A DNA stretch of 64,000 nucleotides from RPQJ01 sp963744735 (GCA_963744735.1 CAVUVH010000001.1:248001-312000), one strand, 5' to 3'; shown: positions 37,178 to 47,441, numbered from the stretch's first letter. Made by a program: numbers and translations. Notes: generated by a model from the letters alone, not told the origin.

Positions 37178-40100
37178 TCAGCGCTCGATGCGGAACTCGA
37201 TGTCGGCGCTCTGCTCGAGGCCGGCCTCGGCCTTGATGGCCCAGCGGTTGTTGATCGTGTAGCGCAGCTTGATCGTATTGATGGCCTCGGCGATCGAGAT
37301 GCCGTAGCTGACGTACAGCTTGGTCGACAGCGCCTTGCCCAGCACGACCGAGGTGTCGTCCTCGCCGGTGCGCTCGACCGACACCTCGTCGAGGCCGATT
37401 TGCTTGCCGAGGCTGCCGAGCAGCAGGCCGCCGCCGCTCACCGCCAGGTTCTCGGCCGCCTGGTTGACGCTCGCGGCTTCGCCCGATTGCAGCGAGTCGA
37501 TCGAGCGGCCGGTCAGCAGGTACGACAATGCCTCGTTGCTCGACATGGCCGGCTGCGAGGTGATCGAGATGTAGGGGTTGGCGATCGTGCCGCGCACGTT
37601 CACGGCGACGGTGATGTCCGAATCCTTGATCTTGCGTTCGGCGACGATGTCGAGCAGCGGCTCGGTCGAGAGGCGTGTCGTTGTAGGTCAGCGTGCCCCG
37701 CGTGATGCGCACGTCCTGGCCGAAGGCGCGGTACTCGCCCTCCAGGACCTTGATCACGCCGTTGCCGCGCGCGACGTCGTCCGGCCGGGTCGAGACCGTC
37801 ACCGCGCCGCCCAGGCGGGCCTTCAGGCCGTACGCGTCGATCCGCACGGAGTCGCCGAGCGTGACCTTGATCCGGGTCACGACGCGGTCGCCGGTCGATG
37901 GATCGCCTTCCTCGATGTCGTCGAGCCCCACGATGCGCTCGTCGGGCGAGGTATCGACCGAGGTCGTCAATTGGCGCGGCGAGATTCGCGCCTCCGGGAT
38001 GGCGACTTCGCCCTCCACCTGGTAGCCGTCGACGCCGGCACGCAGCACCAGCTGCGGTGACGCGTACACGCGCAACTCCGGCGTGTCTGCGACCAGCAGC
38101 CGGTCGCCACGCAGGTTCATTGCGCCGGTCATCACTCCGTCGGGCCAGGAAAACTCGCCGTCGATCGCGAGCTGTCCCTTGGCGGTGTTGCCCGTGGCGG
38201 TGAAGCGCAGGTCGTCGCCCTTGAAGCGGCCGTCGGCCTGCAGCGCCGAGATCTTCAGGTTGGTCCGGTACAGCTCGATCACGCCCTCGCGCAGGCTGAA
38301 GTCGCCGTCGAAGGTCGGCTGGCCGAGCGTGCCGCCCAGGACCACGTTGCCCGCGAGGCGACCATCGGCGCGGTCGATCTCCGGCACCAGCAGCGGCAGT
38401 ATCTTGATCGCCGCCGACGTGCCCTCGATGCGGCCCGACAGCGGGGATTGCAGCAGCTGGCCCGCGCGCCGCTGGACGAGGGCCTCGCCCGCGATCGAGG
38501 TCGACTCGTCGACCTCGAAGTCGAGCGTCGCCCGGATCTGCTGCGGATCGGCGATCAGGTCGAAGCGGCTGCTGCCGAGGCGGATGCGCTCGTTGCGGAA
38601 CTTGTTGCGCGGCACGTTGACGACGGGTTCGTCCAGCAGCACCGTGGTGCCGCCGACCCAGTCCTTGCCCGGGGCCTGCTCGGCCCAGCCGCTTGCCTGC
38701 AGCCGGCCGTCGAACTCGCGCCAGCCGAGCACCGAGCGCAGCAGCCGCTGCAGCGGCCAGTCCTGGGCGCTGTAGATCACGCGCCAGGATTGCGGTTGCG
38801 GCCGGTGCTCGCCTTCGACGCACAGCCGCGCGTCGGCATCCGTGCGCAGGCACAGCGGCGCCACCCGCTGCAGCTCGTGACTGAGCACCAGTGCCGCCGG
38901 CTGGATCAGCCGCGCTTCCCCTTCCGGAAAGCGGATCACGGCCTGCGACAGGTCACCGTCCCAGCGGCGTCGAGCCAGGTCGAAACCGCCTTCGGCCTGC
39001 ACGGCGACCTTGAACTCGGTGATGCCGCGCTGCTGCTCGCCGGGGGACTCGAGGTCGAAGCGGATCTGGTGATCGCTCACGAGTCCTTCGAGGCTGCCGC
39101 GTGCGCGATCGAACAGCAGGCCACCCGCGTCGATGTCGCTGGCCTCGAGCTCGAGCCGCGACGGACGACGGTCGCTGCTGTCGACGTCGGCGGTCGCATC
39201 CAGCCGTGCCGCGCGTACGCCGCCGTACTCGAACCGGCGCAACGCCGCCTGGGCGTGGAGCTGCGGCCGCTCCGGCGTGCCCCGCGCCGTGCCCTGCGAC
39301 ACGAGTTCACCGCTCATGCCGGGCAGCACGATGGCCAGCGATTTCAGGTCGGCGTTCCAGCGCAGGTCCAGCGCGCTGCTGCCCACGCGGCCGTCGACGT
39401 CGACGAACGAGCTGCCATTCGCGATGCGCACACCGCGCAGGTCGAAGTTGCCGGCGCGATGCGCGATTTCGCCGCGGCCGGTGAGCGGGCGCCCGAACAG
39501 CGTGCCGGACAGCGAGCTCAGTCGTGCGGTCCAGGGTGCGTCCGCGCTGAGCCCCGTGCCCGTTATGCGGCCCGTGGCGCTCACGCGGCCGTCGACGCCC
39601 GGGCGCAGTTCGCCGATGGCCAGTGACTGCGCCCTGACGTCGAAGCCCCAGGCCTGCGTGTCCGCCCACGACAGCTTCCCCTGCGCCTGCACGCGGCCGC
39701 GCAGCGCATAGCCGTCGAAGGTCTGCAGCGTCACCGAAGTCGCGTCGAACTCGCCGGCGGCCGCAAAGCTGGTCTCCGGAATCGCCGGACCGGTGACCTG
39801 CGCCCGGGTGGTGAAACGGTATGGCAGGGAGCCATCGAGCGTATAGACGCCCTGCGGGCTCGCGACGACGGGCTCCGCCGCGGCATCGAGCGGCCAGCGC
39901 AGCGCGGTCCAGTCGCCCGTCAGGGCCAGCCGCGGCAAGGTGCCGGAAGGTGCCTCGGCGTCGGGCAGCGTGATCCTGCCGCTCGAGCTCACCGACAGGC
40001 CGATCCGCGGCAGCCAGACCTGCAGGTTGGCAAGCTCGAGCTCACGGCCTTCCCAGCGCCCCGCGCCCTGCAGCCGCAATTGCTGCTCCGGCAGTGCCGG

Positions 40101-40980
40101 TGACGTCAGCGTGCCGTCGAGACCGAGCGAACTGACGCCGGCCGCGAGCGTGATCGACCCGGTCAGCTGCGGCAGCCGTCCGGCCGGCAGCCATGGCGTG
40201 CCATCGAAGGCATCGAGCCGGAAGGTCCCGCTCGCCCGCGGAGTGCCGGTGAGCTCGAGCAGCGTGCCCGCAAACGACAGCCTGGCCGGTGAATCGAGCT
40301 TGAGATCGATGCCGAGCCGGTCGAGGTTGCCGCGCGTGGCGACACGGAAGCGGTACTCGAATTCGTCCCCGGGCAGGCGCCACTCGCCGCGCAGGTCCGT
40401 GCGCAGGCCGAGCGGGTCGCGCGCCAGCAGCGCGAGCGAGCCCGTGATGCGGCCGTCGGGTCCGCGCGCCTCGAGCGGATCGAGGTCCAGCCGCCAGCGC
40501 GTGACTTCGAGCGAGCCCGTGATCTCGCGCACGGCCACCAACTGGCCGTTCTGCAGCGTCAACGCCAGCGGTCCGAGTCGAAACTCCGGCGCGTGGATGC
40601 GCAACCCGGCCGGCAGGAAATGCGGCGAGGACTCGGGTCGGGGCGGCCGCTGCTTCAGGCGCACGTCGGCGCTCGCGACCGTCAGCTCGTCGAGTCCCAG
40701 GTGACCCACGAACAGGCCGCTCGTGTCCGGATCGACGCGAACGCCACGCGCGACGATGTGCACGGCCTCGTGATCGACCACCACCTGGTCCGCGGCCAGC
40801 GGGCCGGCGAGCCTGCCGCGCGCGCCGGTCACTTCGATGCGCACGGACGGAATCTGCTGCAGCTGCGACAGCGCGAACTGCAGGCCCGGCTGCGTGTACA
40901 GCAGCCAGTACGACAGTCCAGGCGAGCGCCGCTGCCAGCAGCAGCACCAGTCCCCCGAACAGCCGGCGCAGGCGGCGCAC
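37178..40980 (-). CDS. tamB: TamB (AsmA/TamB-like translocation and assembly protein), two +1 frameshifts
   Basis: About 1266 residues spliced. One N-terminal membrane anchor (MRRLRRLFGGLVLLLAAALAWTV...YWLLYTQPGLQ) is followed by a long beta-rich repeat body with LDELTVASADVRLKQRPP near the start, a typical TamB feature. The conserved C-terminal DUF490 core is clear: RITRGTLTYNDTPL, PLLDIVAERKI, GTIANPYISITSQPAMSSNEALSYLLTGR and the last strands LYVSYGIS...IKLRYTINNRW. Frame +1 near 40926 (GTC-G-TAC) and near 37674 (GAC-C-GAG). TamB spans the periplasm and works with TamA in outer-membrane assembly and lipid transport; tamA lies 1 bp upstream. Confidence 0.93.
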
Positions 40981-40981
40981 G

Positions 40982-42797
40982 CTACAGCACCTGCGTGATG
41001 TTCAGGTGGAAGCGCGGGTTGCGCCCGGATTCCGACAGCGCCTGCGCGATGTCGAAGCCGATCATCAGCATCGGCAGCCGCCAGCGCACGCCCACGCCGG
41101 CGGAATACTCGAGCGGCGTGCTCCAGTCGTTGAAGGCGTTGCCGGCGTCGACAAAGACGGCGCCGCGGAAGTTGCGCGGAAAATCCCGCTCGAGCTCGAT
41201 GCTGGCCACCACCTTGTGTTCGCCGCCGCCGCCCTCGCCGGAGCTGGCGCTCGACGTCGCGCCTTCGCCCTCGTTCCAGCGGCGGGCTCAGCTCGTTGAG
41301 CGCGAAGCCGCGCACGCTGCGGTCGCCGCCCGCAAAGAACCGCTGCGAGGCCGGCAAGGCGGAGAAGTCGTCGACCCAGCTGGTGCCGAGTTCGCCGCGG
41401 CCGCGCACATGCCACGGACCCTTGATCGGCCACACGCGTTCGGCGCGTCCATAGAAGCGCAGGTACGAAGCGTCCGAGCCGAGGGTGGCCGGGCTGCCGG
41501 AAAGTTCGACGTAATACGCCGCATCGCGCACCCAGCCGGTCAGGAAGTTCGGCGGCAGGCTCGCATAGCTGATGCCGGGGATCAGCAGCAGCGCCTGGCT
41601 GTCGCTGCCGTCGGGAAACATCGTGCGTTCGTCATTCAGGCGCAGGAACAGCACCTGCTGCCAGCGGCCGAAGACCCGGGTCAGTCCGCCCGTGAGCTCG
41701 GTGCGCTTGCTCTGCAGGTCGCCGATGTCTTCGTCGATGTAGCCGAGCGTGAACTCCAGTTTCTCGAGGCTGGGGTCTCCCACCGGGATCGTGTAACGCA
41801 GCAGGGATTCATAGCGGATCTCGGACGCAGTCAGTTCGATGCGCGAGCGATGACCACGCGTGTTGACCCGGCGATTGTCCCAGGCGAACTGGCCGCGCAC
41901 GCCCGTGTCGGTGCCGTAGCCGGCATTGACGGCATACCGGTTGCGCTTGATCGGCTCCGCGTAGATGCGTACCGGCACGGTCAGTGTGTCCCGGTCGCGA
42001 TCGCCCGGCGACACGACCACGCTCGAGAAATAGTTGCTGTCCTCGAGTGCGAACTGCGTGCTGTTGAGCTGGTCGGGCGAGTAGGGCTGGCCCGGGGAAA
42101 ACCGCACGAAACGGTCCAGCAGATCCGGGTCGATCACCTGCTGCTCGATCTCCAGCGCACCGAATTCGTAGCGCCCGCCGGTGTCGAGCGTCAGCCGGGC
42201 GTCGGCGGTCAGGTTCGACGGATCGACGATCAGCTCGCGGCGCGTCAGCGTCGCATCGAGGTACCCGCGGTCGCGCGCCGTGCGCATCAGCGCGGCTTTC
42301 AGCGCTTCGTAGACCGTGTGGTCGAGCCGCGCCCCCGCCTGCAGGCCGCTGTCGCGGATCACCTGGCGCAGGATCTTGTCCGCCTCGCCGGCACCGACGA
42401 TGTCGACGTCGACCGTCTGCAGCAGCACCGGCTGTCCCGGGTCGATCTTGAGCCGCACCTGCCACTTGGGGTCGTCCCAGCTCGTGCGGCTGCGGATCGA
42501 CGGCGCGTAGTAGCCAAATGGGCGCAGCGCATCCGCGGCTTCGTCGACGGCGCGATCCGCGAGTCGCCGCACCTGGGCATCGGTCAGGTCCTCGCGCGCC
42601 GCATAGCGCCCGAGTGTCAGGTACGAACGCACGTTGGCGGCGATCGCGTCCGTCACGCCGTCGATGCGGATCTCGATCCGCTCCTTGGGCGCGGAGGCCG
42701 CGATGAGCGGCACGGCACAGAGGGCGAGGGCCAGCAACGCCCGCGCCACGCCGTGCGGCGATCTCCTGCCCTGTCCGCGCGGCGCGCTGCGCATCAT
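40982..42797 (-). CDS. tamA: TamA (Omp85-family outer-membrane protein), one +1 frameshift
   Basis: About 605 residues. Signal peptide (GVARALLALALCAVPLIAAS), three POTRA domains (about 35-270; IEIRIDGVTDAIAANVRSYLTLGR opens the first), then a 16-strand barrel containing the Omp85 signature RFFAGGDRSVRGFALNELSP and ending FHLNITQVL. The frame shifts +1 near 41268 (GAA-C-GAG), resuming GEGATSS...GGGGEHKVV. The ATG at 42797 overlaps the stop of the NRDE gene (ATGA). It pairs with tamB downstream. Confidence 0.93.
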
Positions 42798-43573
42798 GCG
42801 GCTGCCGCGACGCCCTGGAACGCCAGGCGGCTCGCGCCGGTCAGCGCGCCGCGTGCGTCGAATCGTCGCTCGAGCAGCGAGGCGTGGCCGCCGTGCTCGA
42901 TCAGCAGCACGGTCGAACACCGTGTGCCGTACCGCTCATGCACCACGAACGGTGACGACAACGCGCGTTCCCAGTCCGGCGGCAGGCCGGTGTCCGGCAT
43001 TTCGTCGAGGTCTGCCGGTTCGCGATCCGCCAGCAGTTCGAACAGGTCGTCCGGCGCGAGGCGATCGGCCGCGATCAATCCGGCCAGCCGTGCGCGCGAG
43101 CGCAGCAGCTTGGGCCAGGGCGAATCGAGCCAGTGATTGCTCAGGCCGAACACGCCCGCCTCGAGCGGGCGCGAGGACTCGCCATTGCGATTGGAATAAT
43201 AGTGCAGCGCGTCGACGTCGCCCGCGAGCAGGTTGAAGCCGGCGTAATCCGCGGCCCCCTGGCGCAGCCCGCTGCAGTATTCCGCCGGCGCATCAGTGCC
43301 GGCGAGGAATCCGTGCACCAGGGCGCCCCGCGACGGCGCGCCTGCGGCTGGCCGCTCCAGTTCGCGAAAGTTGGTGACCACGGCGAAGCGGCCTGGCCTG
43401 GCAGCGCCCATCCACGTGCCGCCGCTGCGCAGGTCGCGGCCTGCGAGAATTCCCGGCGCGTCCTGCCACGCGCCGAGCGGGGCAGCCGGCCGGTCATGGA
43501 ACTCGTCGCGATTCGCCGCCATGACCAGACGGTAGCGCGGGTGGGCCTTCCATGCGAACACCAGCAGGCACAT
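42794..43573 (-). CDS. NRDE/TANGO2-family protein
   Basis: 259 residues opening MCLLVFAWKAHPRYRLVMAANRDEFHDRPAAPLGAW, the diagnostic NRDE motif preceded by Cys2, then GGTWMGAARPGRFAVVTNFRE and GLSNHWLDSPWPKL. The family is related to N-terminal-nucleophile hydrolases and the eukaryotic TANGO2 protein; proposed roles include haem or acyl-lipid handling, not established in bacteria. Its stop overlaps the tamA start, so it heads a NRDE-tamA-tamB transcript. Confidence 0.9.
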   Translation of the reverse strand: MCLLVFAWKAHPRYRLVMAANRDEFHDRPAAPLGAWQDAPGILAGRDLRSGGTWMGAARPGRFAVVTNFRELERPAAGAPSRGALVHGFLAGTDAPAEYCSGLRQGAADYAGFNLLAGDVDALHYYSNRNGESSRPLEAGVFGLSNHWLDSPWPKLLRSRARLAGLIAADRLAPDDLFELLADREPADLDEMPDTGLPPDWERALSSPFVVHERYGTRCSTVLLIEHGGHASLLERRFDARGALTGASRLAFQGVAAAA

Positions 43574-43582
43574 AGACCCCGC

Positions 43583-44194
43583 TCAGGGCTCCTGCTGCGG
43601 CAGGCGGGCCGCGACCTCGGCCTGCCTGCGGCCGAACAGCAATCGCCCGGTCCTGCGCACGGCCCAGTACAGCAGCGCCACGATCAGCAGCAGCGCGATC
43701 ACCGGCAGCGCGATCGCAAACAGCGACAGGCCGGTGGCGCCCACGGTCTCGGCGGTCGAGACCGCCGGATTGGCGAGACCACCGGTCATCAGGCCGGACT
43801 TGGCGCGAAACAGCGCCGCCGTGCCCTTGGTCAGGCCGGCGATGCCGCCGCCACCGATGATGGCGACGGGCCACAGGATGCTCGGCGGCAGGTCGGTCAT
43901 GACGGCTGCGCTGGCGACCGCACCGGCCACCAGTGTCGCCGGGCTCGCCAGCACGTCGAGCGCGTGATCCACGCCCGGGATGTAGTACGCGAGGACTTCC
44001 GCGGCCGCCGCCGTCCCCAGCATCAGCAGCGCCGGCGTGCCCGCCAGCCACTGGAAGTTCTCCGACAGCGGGATGTAGCCGAAGCGGGCCGCGAGGCCGG
44101 CGATCAGCAGCGGCAGGAAGACACGAAAGCCGGTGGCCGCGGCGAGCCCGATGCCGAGCGCGATGCCTGCCAGCGTCGTCAGGGAAAAATCCAT
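43583..44194 (-). CDS. DUF4126 integral membrane protein
   Basis: 203 residues from the ATG at 44194, which starts the hydrophobic sequence MDFSLTTLAGIALGIGLAAATGFRVFLPLLIAGL. About five or six transmembrane segments follow, with EVLAYYIPGVDHALDVLASPATLVAGA and the Gly-rich PVAIIGGGGIAGLTKG. This is the DUF4126 pattern; the function is unknown. It lies 9 bp before the NRDE gene. Confidence 0.82.
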   Translation of the reverse strand: MDFSLTTLAGIALGIGLAAATGFRVFLPLLIAGLAARFGYIPLSENFQWLAGTPALLMLGTAAAAEVLAYYIPGVDHALDVLASPATLVAGAVASAAVMTDLPPSILWPVAIIGGGGIAGLTKGTAALFRAKSGLMTGGLANPAVSTAETVGATGLSLFAIALPVIALLLIVALLYWAVRRTGRLLFGRRQAEVAARLPQQEP

Positions 44195-44237
44195 GCGTGT
44201 CGTACCCCGGCTGCCCGGGCAGCCTTGTCGCCGTATT

Positions 44238-45029
44238 CTAGCGGTCCGGCGGTGCCCCGGCCCTATGCAGCCGCAGCGCATCCCACGCGGTCTTGGCGAT
44301 CAGGGTGCCCACCACGGCAATGAAGACCTTGCGCACCAGCCCGCTGCCGCGACGGATGGCAAGGTGGCTGCCAAGCTGCGCGCCGGCGATGTTGCACACC
44401 GACATCGCGAGCCCCAGCAGCCAGTAGAGCTCGCCCGTCAGCCCGAACAGGATCAGTGCCGCGACATTGGTGGAGGCATTGACGATCTTGGCCGAGGCGG
44501 AGGCGTGCAGGAAATCGAGGCCGAACAGCCGCACGAACAGGAAGACCAGGAAGCTGCCCGTGCCCGGCCCGAAGAAGCCGTCGTACAGGCCGATCACGCC
44601 AGCCGTGCCGGCGGCGAGCCACTGGCTGCGGCGCCCGCCGGCGCGGGGCCGGTGCACGCGGCCAAGGTCCCTGTTCAGCAGCGTATACAGCAGCACGAGC
44701 GTCAGCAGCAGCGGCACCAGCGTGCGGAAGCGGTCCGGCGGTACAGTCGTCGCGATCCATGCGCCGACGAGCGACGCGGCAAATGCGCCCGCCGCGGCCG
44801 GCAGCACCAGGCTCCAGTCGACCCGCACATGCCGCAGGAATCGCGCGATGGCGCTGGCCGTGCCCGCCAGGCCGGCGAGCTTGCCCGTGCCCAGGAGCGT
44901 GGTGTGCGGTGCATTCGGAAAGCTCGCGAACAGGGCCGGCAGCTGGATCAGCCCGCCGCCGCCGGCGAGCGCATCGATGAATCCCGCGCCAAGCGCGGCC
45001 AGCAGCACGAGCAGGATTTCGAGCGTCAC
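44238..45029 (-). CDS. TSUP/TauE-SafE family permease
   Basis: 263 residues from a GTG at 45029. Two repeated halves each contain the family's Gly/Asp motif: AGFIDALAGGGGLIQLPAL in the first and IGLYDGFFGPGTGSFLVFL in the second, with conserved AKIVNASTNVAALILF. About eight transmembrane segments. The family exports or imports small anions such as sulfite, sulfoacetate or taurine; the substrate is not visible. It sits 21 bp downstream of nudC. Confidence 0.88.
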   Translation of the reverse strand: MTLEILLVLLAALGAGFIDALAGGGGLIQLPALFASFPNAPHTTLLGTGKLAGLAGTASAIARFLRHVRVDWSLVLPAAAGAFAASLVGAWIATTVPPDRFRTLVPLLLTLVLLYTLLNRDLGRVHRPRAGGRRSQWLAAGTAGVIGLYDGFFGPGTGSFLVFLFVRLFGLDFLHASASAKIVNASTNVAALILFGLTGELYWLLGLAMSVCNIAGAQLGSHLAIRRGSGLVRKVFIAVVGTLIAKTAWDALRLHRAGAPPDR

Positions 45030-45050
45030 CGCGTGTGGGCCGCGTGCGCG

Positions 45051-46007
45051 CTAACGGCGCTGCGAGCCCCACAGGGCGAGGCCGGGCGTGCGCGCCAGCG
45101 GCACGCTCGCACCCGAGTCGTACCAATGCTCGATCAGCCGGTACGAGACGGATTGCGGGGGCGGCAGCCCCGGGTGCCCCGCGGCGATTTCGTCGCGGGT
45201 GAACCAGCGGACGTCCTCGAGTTCCTCATCGGCGCGCGGGATCGCCGCGGCGTCGGCACGGGCCAGGTAGCCGATCATCAGCGAGGACGGGAAGGGCCAG
45301 GGTTGCGACGAGTGGTACTCGGCATCGACGACGGCGACGCCGGTCTCTTCCAGCACTTCGCGCGCGACCGCGTCCTCGAGGCTTTCGCCGGGTTCGACGA
45401 AACCCGCAATCGTCGAGTAGCGGCCCGCCGGCCATGCCGCCTGGCGGCCGAGCAACGCGCGCTCGCCATCCGTCACCAGCACGATGATCGCAGGGTCGAG
45501 CCGCGGGAAGTGATCGATGCCGCAGTTCGCATCGGTGCACCGCTGCACGTGGCCGGCGCTGGCGGGCCGCGTCGGCGCACCGCAGGCGCCGCAGAACCGG
45601 TGGCGGCCGCGCCAGTGGAGCATGGCGCGGGCATAGGCCAGCACGCCCGCCTGCTGCGCGGGCAACTGCGCGCCGGCCAGGCGCAGGTCCTCGAAGCGCG
45701 CGTTGCCGTCGGCGAGCCGGTCCAGGACCGGCTCGGGCTGCGCGACCTCGACCGCGAAATACGTCGTGTCGTCGAAGCTGCCGAGCAGCACCGGGTCGCC
45801 GGCGTCCAGCACGACCAGGTCGCTGGCTCGCAGGAACGCGGCCGACCAGCCGGTCTCGTCACGAATCACCGGCACGCGCGACTCGAGCACCGGCACGATG
45901 CGCGTCGTGGCGGCCGCAAGTGCCGCCGACACGAACGCCGCGTCCTTGCGCAGGTGCGCGATGCGATCGAGATACGGGCCGGCAAAGACGTTGGGCGGAC
46001 GGGGCAC
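45051..46007 (-). CDS. nudC: NAD-capped RNA hydrolase / NADH pyrophosphatase NudC
   Basis: 318 residues from a GTG at 46007. A zinc ribbon with CGACG and CTDANC (about 140-160) is followed by the Nudix box GFVEPGESLEDAVAREVLEETGV (REVLEE core) and the NudC-specific SQPWPFPSSLMIGY motif. It hydrolyses NAD(H) and removes NAD caps from RNA 5' ends. The frame is intact. Confidence 0.95.
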   Translation of the reverse strand: MPRPPNVFAGPYLDRIAHLRKDAAFVSAALAAATTRIVPVLESRVPVIRDETGWSAAFLRASDLVVLDAGDPVLLGSFDDTTYFAVEVAQPEPVLDRLADGNARFEDLRLAGAQLPAQQAGVLAYARAMLHWRGRHRFCGACGAPTRPASAGHVQRCTDANCGIDHFPRLDPAIIVLVTDGERALLGRQAAWPAGRYSTIAGFVEPGESLEDAVAREVLEETGVAVVDAEYHSSQPWPFPSSLMIGYLARADAAAIPRADEELEDVRWFTRDEIAAGHPGLPPPQSVSYRLIEHWYDSGASVPLARTPGLALWGSQRR

Positions 46008-46067
46008 GGCGGGCGGCGGCGGCAGGGCGGGCCGGCAGTTTAGCGCGGCCTTGCCGGTCCGCTGCCG

Positions 46068-46613
46068 TCATGCGTTACGGAACAGGCCGCGGCGACAGGC
46101 CGGACAGTTGTACGGCACGATTTCCAGCGTGTCCTGCAGCCACAGCGACTCGCAGTCCGGGCAGTTGGCCAGCACGAACTCGTCATTGCGGCAGAACACC
46201 TGCCACAGGTGCCACGCATGCTCGAACGAAATCAGCGCATTCGGCCAGACGCCGGCGTAGGTCTCGTACGCGTCGCAGAAGTGGTCGACGTCATCGAGCG
46301 ATGGCCGGAAGCCCTGCGGATATCGCACCAGCAGGCTGCAGAGTCGCAGCAGGGCACCCAGCAGGGCGGTCTGCTGCTCGTGCTCCAGCGAGCGGCGGAA
46401 ATAGGCCATCTGCCGCGGCGACTTGCCGCGCCGCCGGCGGACGCACTGGCCGCCCGGTCGGGCAAAGTAGTCGCGGTACATGCGACGGATGCGGTCGTCG
46501 GACAGTTGCGTGGCGAGCCGGATCGTCCGCGTCCGTGCCTCGAGGGCGATCATCCTGTAGGCGACCGCCAGCCGCAGCCGGTCGCGGTCGTAGCGGCTGT
46601 CCGTGATCCTCAT
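46068..46613 (-). CDS. FlhC-like transcriptional regulator
   Basis: 181 residues from the ATG at 46613, chosen because GGGAGA lies 7 nt upstream; an ATG at 46628 is in frame but lacks one. The layout follows FlhC: N-terminal helix RYDRDRLRLAVAYRMIALEARTRTIRLATQLS, a Cys-rich zinc site in the C-terminal third (NCPDCESLW...YNCPACR), and a central region with WHLWQVFC. In FlhC four cysteines bind one zinc. No FlhD of the usual size is beside it; the divergent gene across the operator array looks FlhD-like. The identification is by pattern. Confidence 0.65.
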   Translation of the reverse strand: MRITDSRYDRDRLRLAVAYRMIALEARTRTIRLATQLSDDRIRRMYRDYFARPGGQCVRRRRGKSPRQMAYFRRSLEHEQQTALLGALLRLCSLLVRYPQGFRPSLDDVDHFCDAYETYAGVWPNALISFEHAWHLWQVFCRNDEFVLANCPDCESLWLQDTLEIVPYNCPACRRGLFRNA

Positions 46614-46643
46614 GGCCAGTTCTCCCATAACATTACTTATTGG

Positions 46644-46724
46644 CCAGATATGGTCTACGCGGACCAGATATGATATTCGATATCCATATATGGTCGAAAA
46701 AGACCATATATGGGGATCTAGATC
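46644..46724. promoter_or_regulatory. AT-rich operator array: four CCA(G/T)ATATGG sites at 20-bp spacing
   Basis: Ten-base sites CCAGATATGG (46644-46653), CCAGATATGA (46664-46673), CCATATATGG (46684-46693) and CCATATATGG (46704-46713) start exactly 20 bp apart. Sites 3 and 4 form a perfect 12-bp inverted repeat, CCATATATGGTC and GACCATATATGG, around GAAAAA; sites 1 and 2 form a weaker version. A further palindrome GATCTAGATC (46715-46724) abuts the ATG at 46725, and the ribosome-binding GGGGA (46712-46716) overlaps the end of site 4. It lies between the divergent FlhC-like and FlhD-like genes and is far more AT-rich than its surroundings. Confidence 0.8.
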
Positions 46725-47441
46725 ATGTCGAGCAAAGATCTGTCATCTCCGGCGGGGGTCCATGCCCACGTCGGCAACCTGCTGCACCCGGGCGTCCGCC
46801 GCGACATCGCCGACCTCAACCGGCTGTTCCTCGACCGCGCGCTGGACCCCGGGCTGCGCGACGACGCCTGGTTCCAGTTGCCGGCCGCGACCGTGGGGCG
46901 GCTGTCGGTGGCCACGGCCGAGGCGCTCGAGCGGGCGGCGGGCAGTCCCATCTGCCTGTTCGAGCTGACAATTCCCGGCGTCGACGAGCTCGCACCCTGG
47001 GGCGGCGGGGCCGTCAACGACGCGGTCGCGGGAGCCGCTGCCGACATTCTCAGCGAAAGCCGTCGGTCGTTCGGGCTGGTCGCCCTGGGCGTGGCGCGCC
47101 GGCTGGCCGAAGGGGCGCCGCTGACGTCACGCATCGCCTTCGGCTTTGGCCAGGCGATCGAGTCGCGGCTGACCGCCCTGTCGCCGTCCGCGGCCTACCG
47201 GCTGGCGGCGTGGCCGGGCCTCGTGCAGCCGCGCTGGCACGCCCACCCGCGCTACTGGCACCTGCTGGCGGATGCGGCCGCGGGTGGCTGCAGCGAGAAG
47301 CTGCACTGGGCCTATGCCGCGGGGTTCTGCCTGCTGCCGCACTGCGAGCGCGAGCCGCCCGCGGCCGGACCTGGACCCAAGCGCCCGCCGCGCGCGCTGC
47401 ATCGACGCCCGCTGCCGGGCGGCGGCGACATTCCTTGCTGA
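46725..47441 (+). CDS. FlhD-like protein, possibly two FlhD-like modules in one chain
   Basis: 238 residues. Residues about 20-80 (DLNRLFLDRALDP...WFQLPAATVGRLSVATAEALERAAGSPICLFEL) and about 115-175 (LVALGVARRLAEG...IAFGFGQAIESRLTALSPSAAYRLAAWPGL) can each be laid, by eye, over the FlhD core with its LA.RL...FRLG...L..L....M..LA pattern. The Cys/Pro-rich C-terminus is not FlhD-like. FlhD works as a dimer, so this could be a fused dimer. Divergent from the FlhC-like gene across an operator array. The evidence is by visual alignment only. Confidence 0.55.
   Translation: MSSKDLSSPAGVHAHVGNLLHPGVRRDIADLNRLFLDRALDPGLRDDAWFQLPAATVGRLSVATAEALERAAGSPICLFELTIPGVDELAPWGGGAVNDAVAGAAADILSESRRSFGLVALGVARRLAEGAPLTSRIAFGFGQAIESRLTALSPSAAYRLAAWPGLVQPRWHAHPRYWHLLADAAAGGCSEKLHWAYAAGFCLLPHCEREPPAAGPGPKRPPRALHRRPLPGGGDIPC

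Noticed and set aside
36936..42920. A single 1994-residue open frame across tamB and tamA
   Set aside because: It is the tamA N-terminus and the tamB body joined because a +1 shift in each removes the intervening stop. The proper tamA end (FHLNITQVL) and tamB start (MRRLRRLFGG) lie in the other frames.
46684..46713. Eukaryotic CArG box (CC(A/T)6GG) look-alike
   Set aside because: The string CCATATATGG matches the SRF-binding consensus, but bacteria have no MADS-box SRF system of this kind; the periodic array in a divergent promoter is explained better as a bacterial operator.
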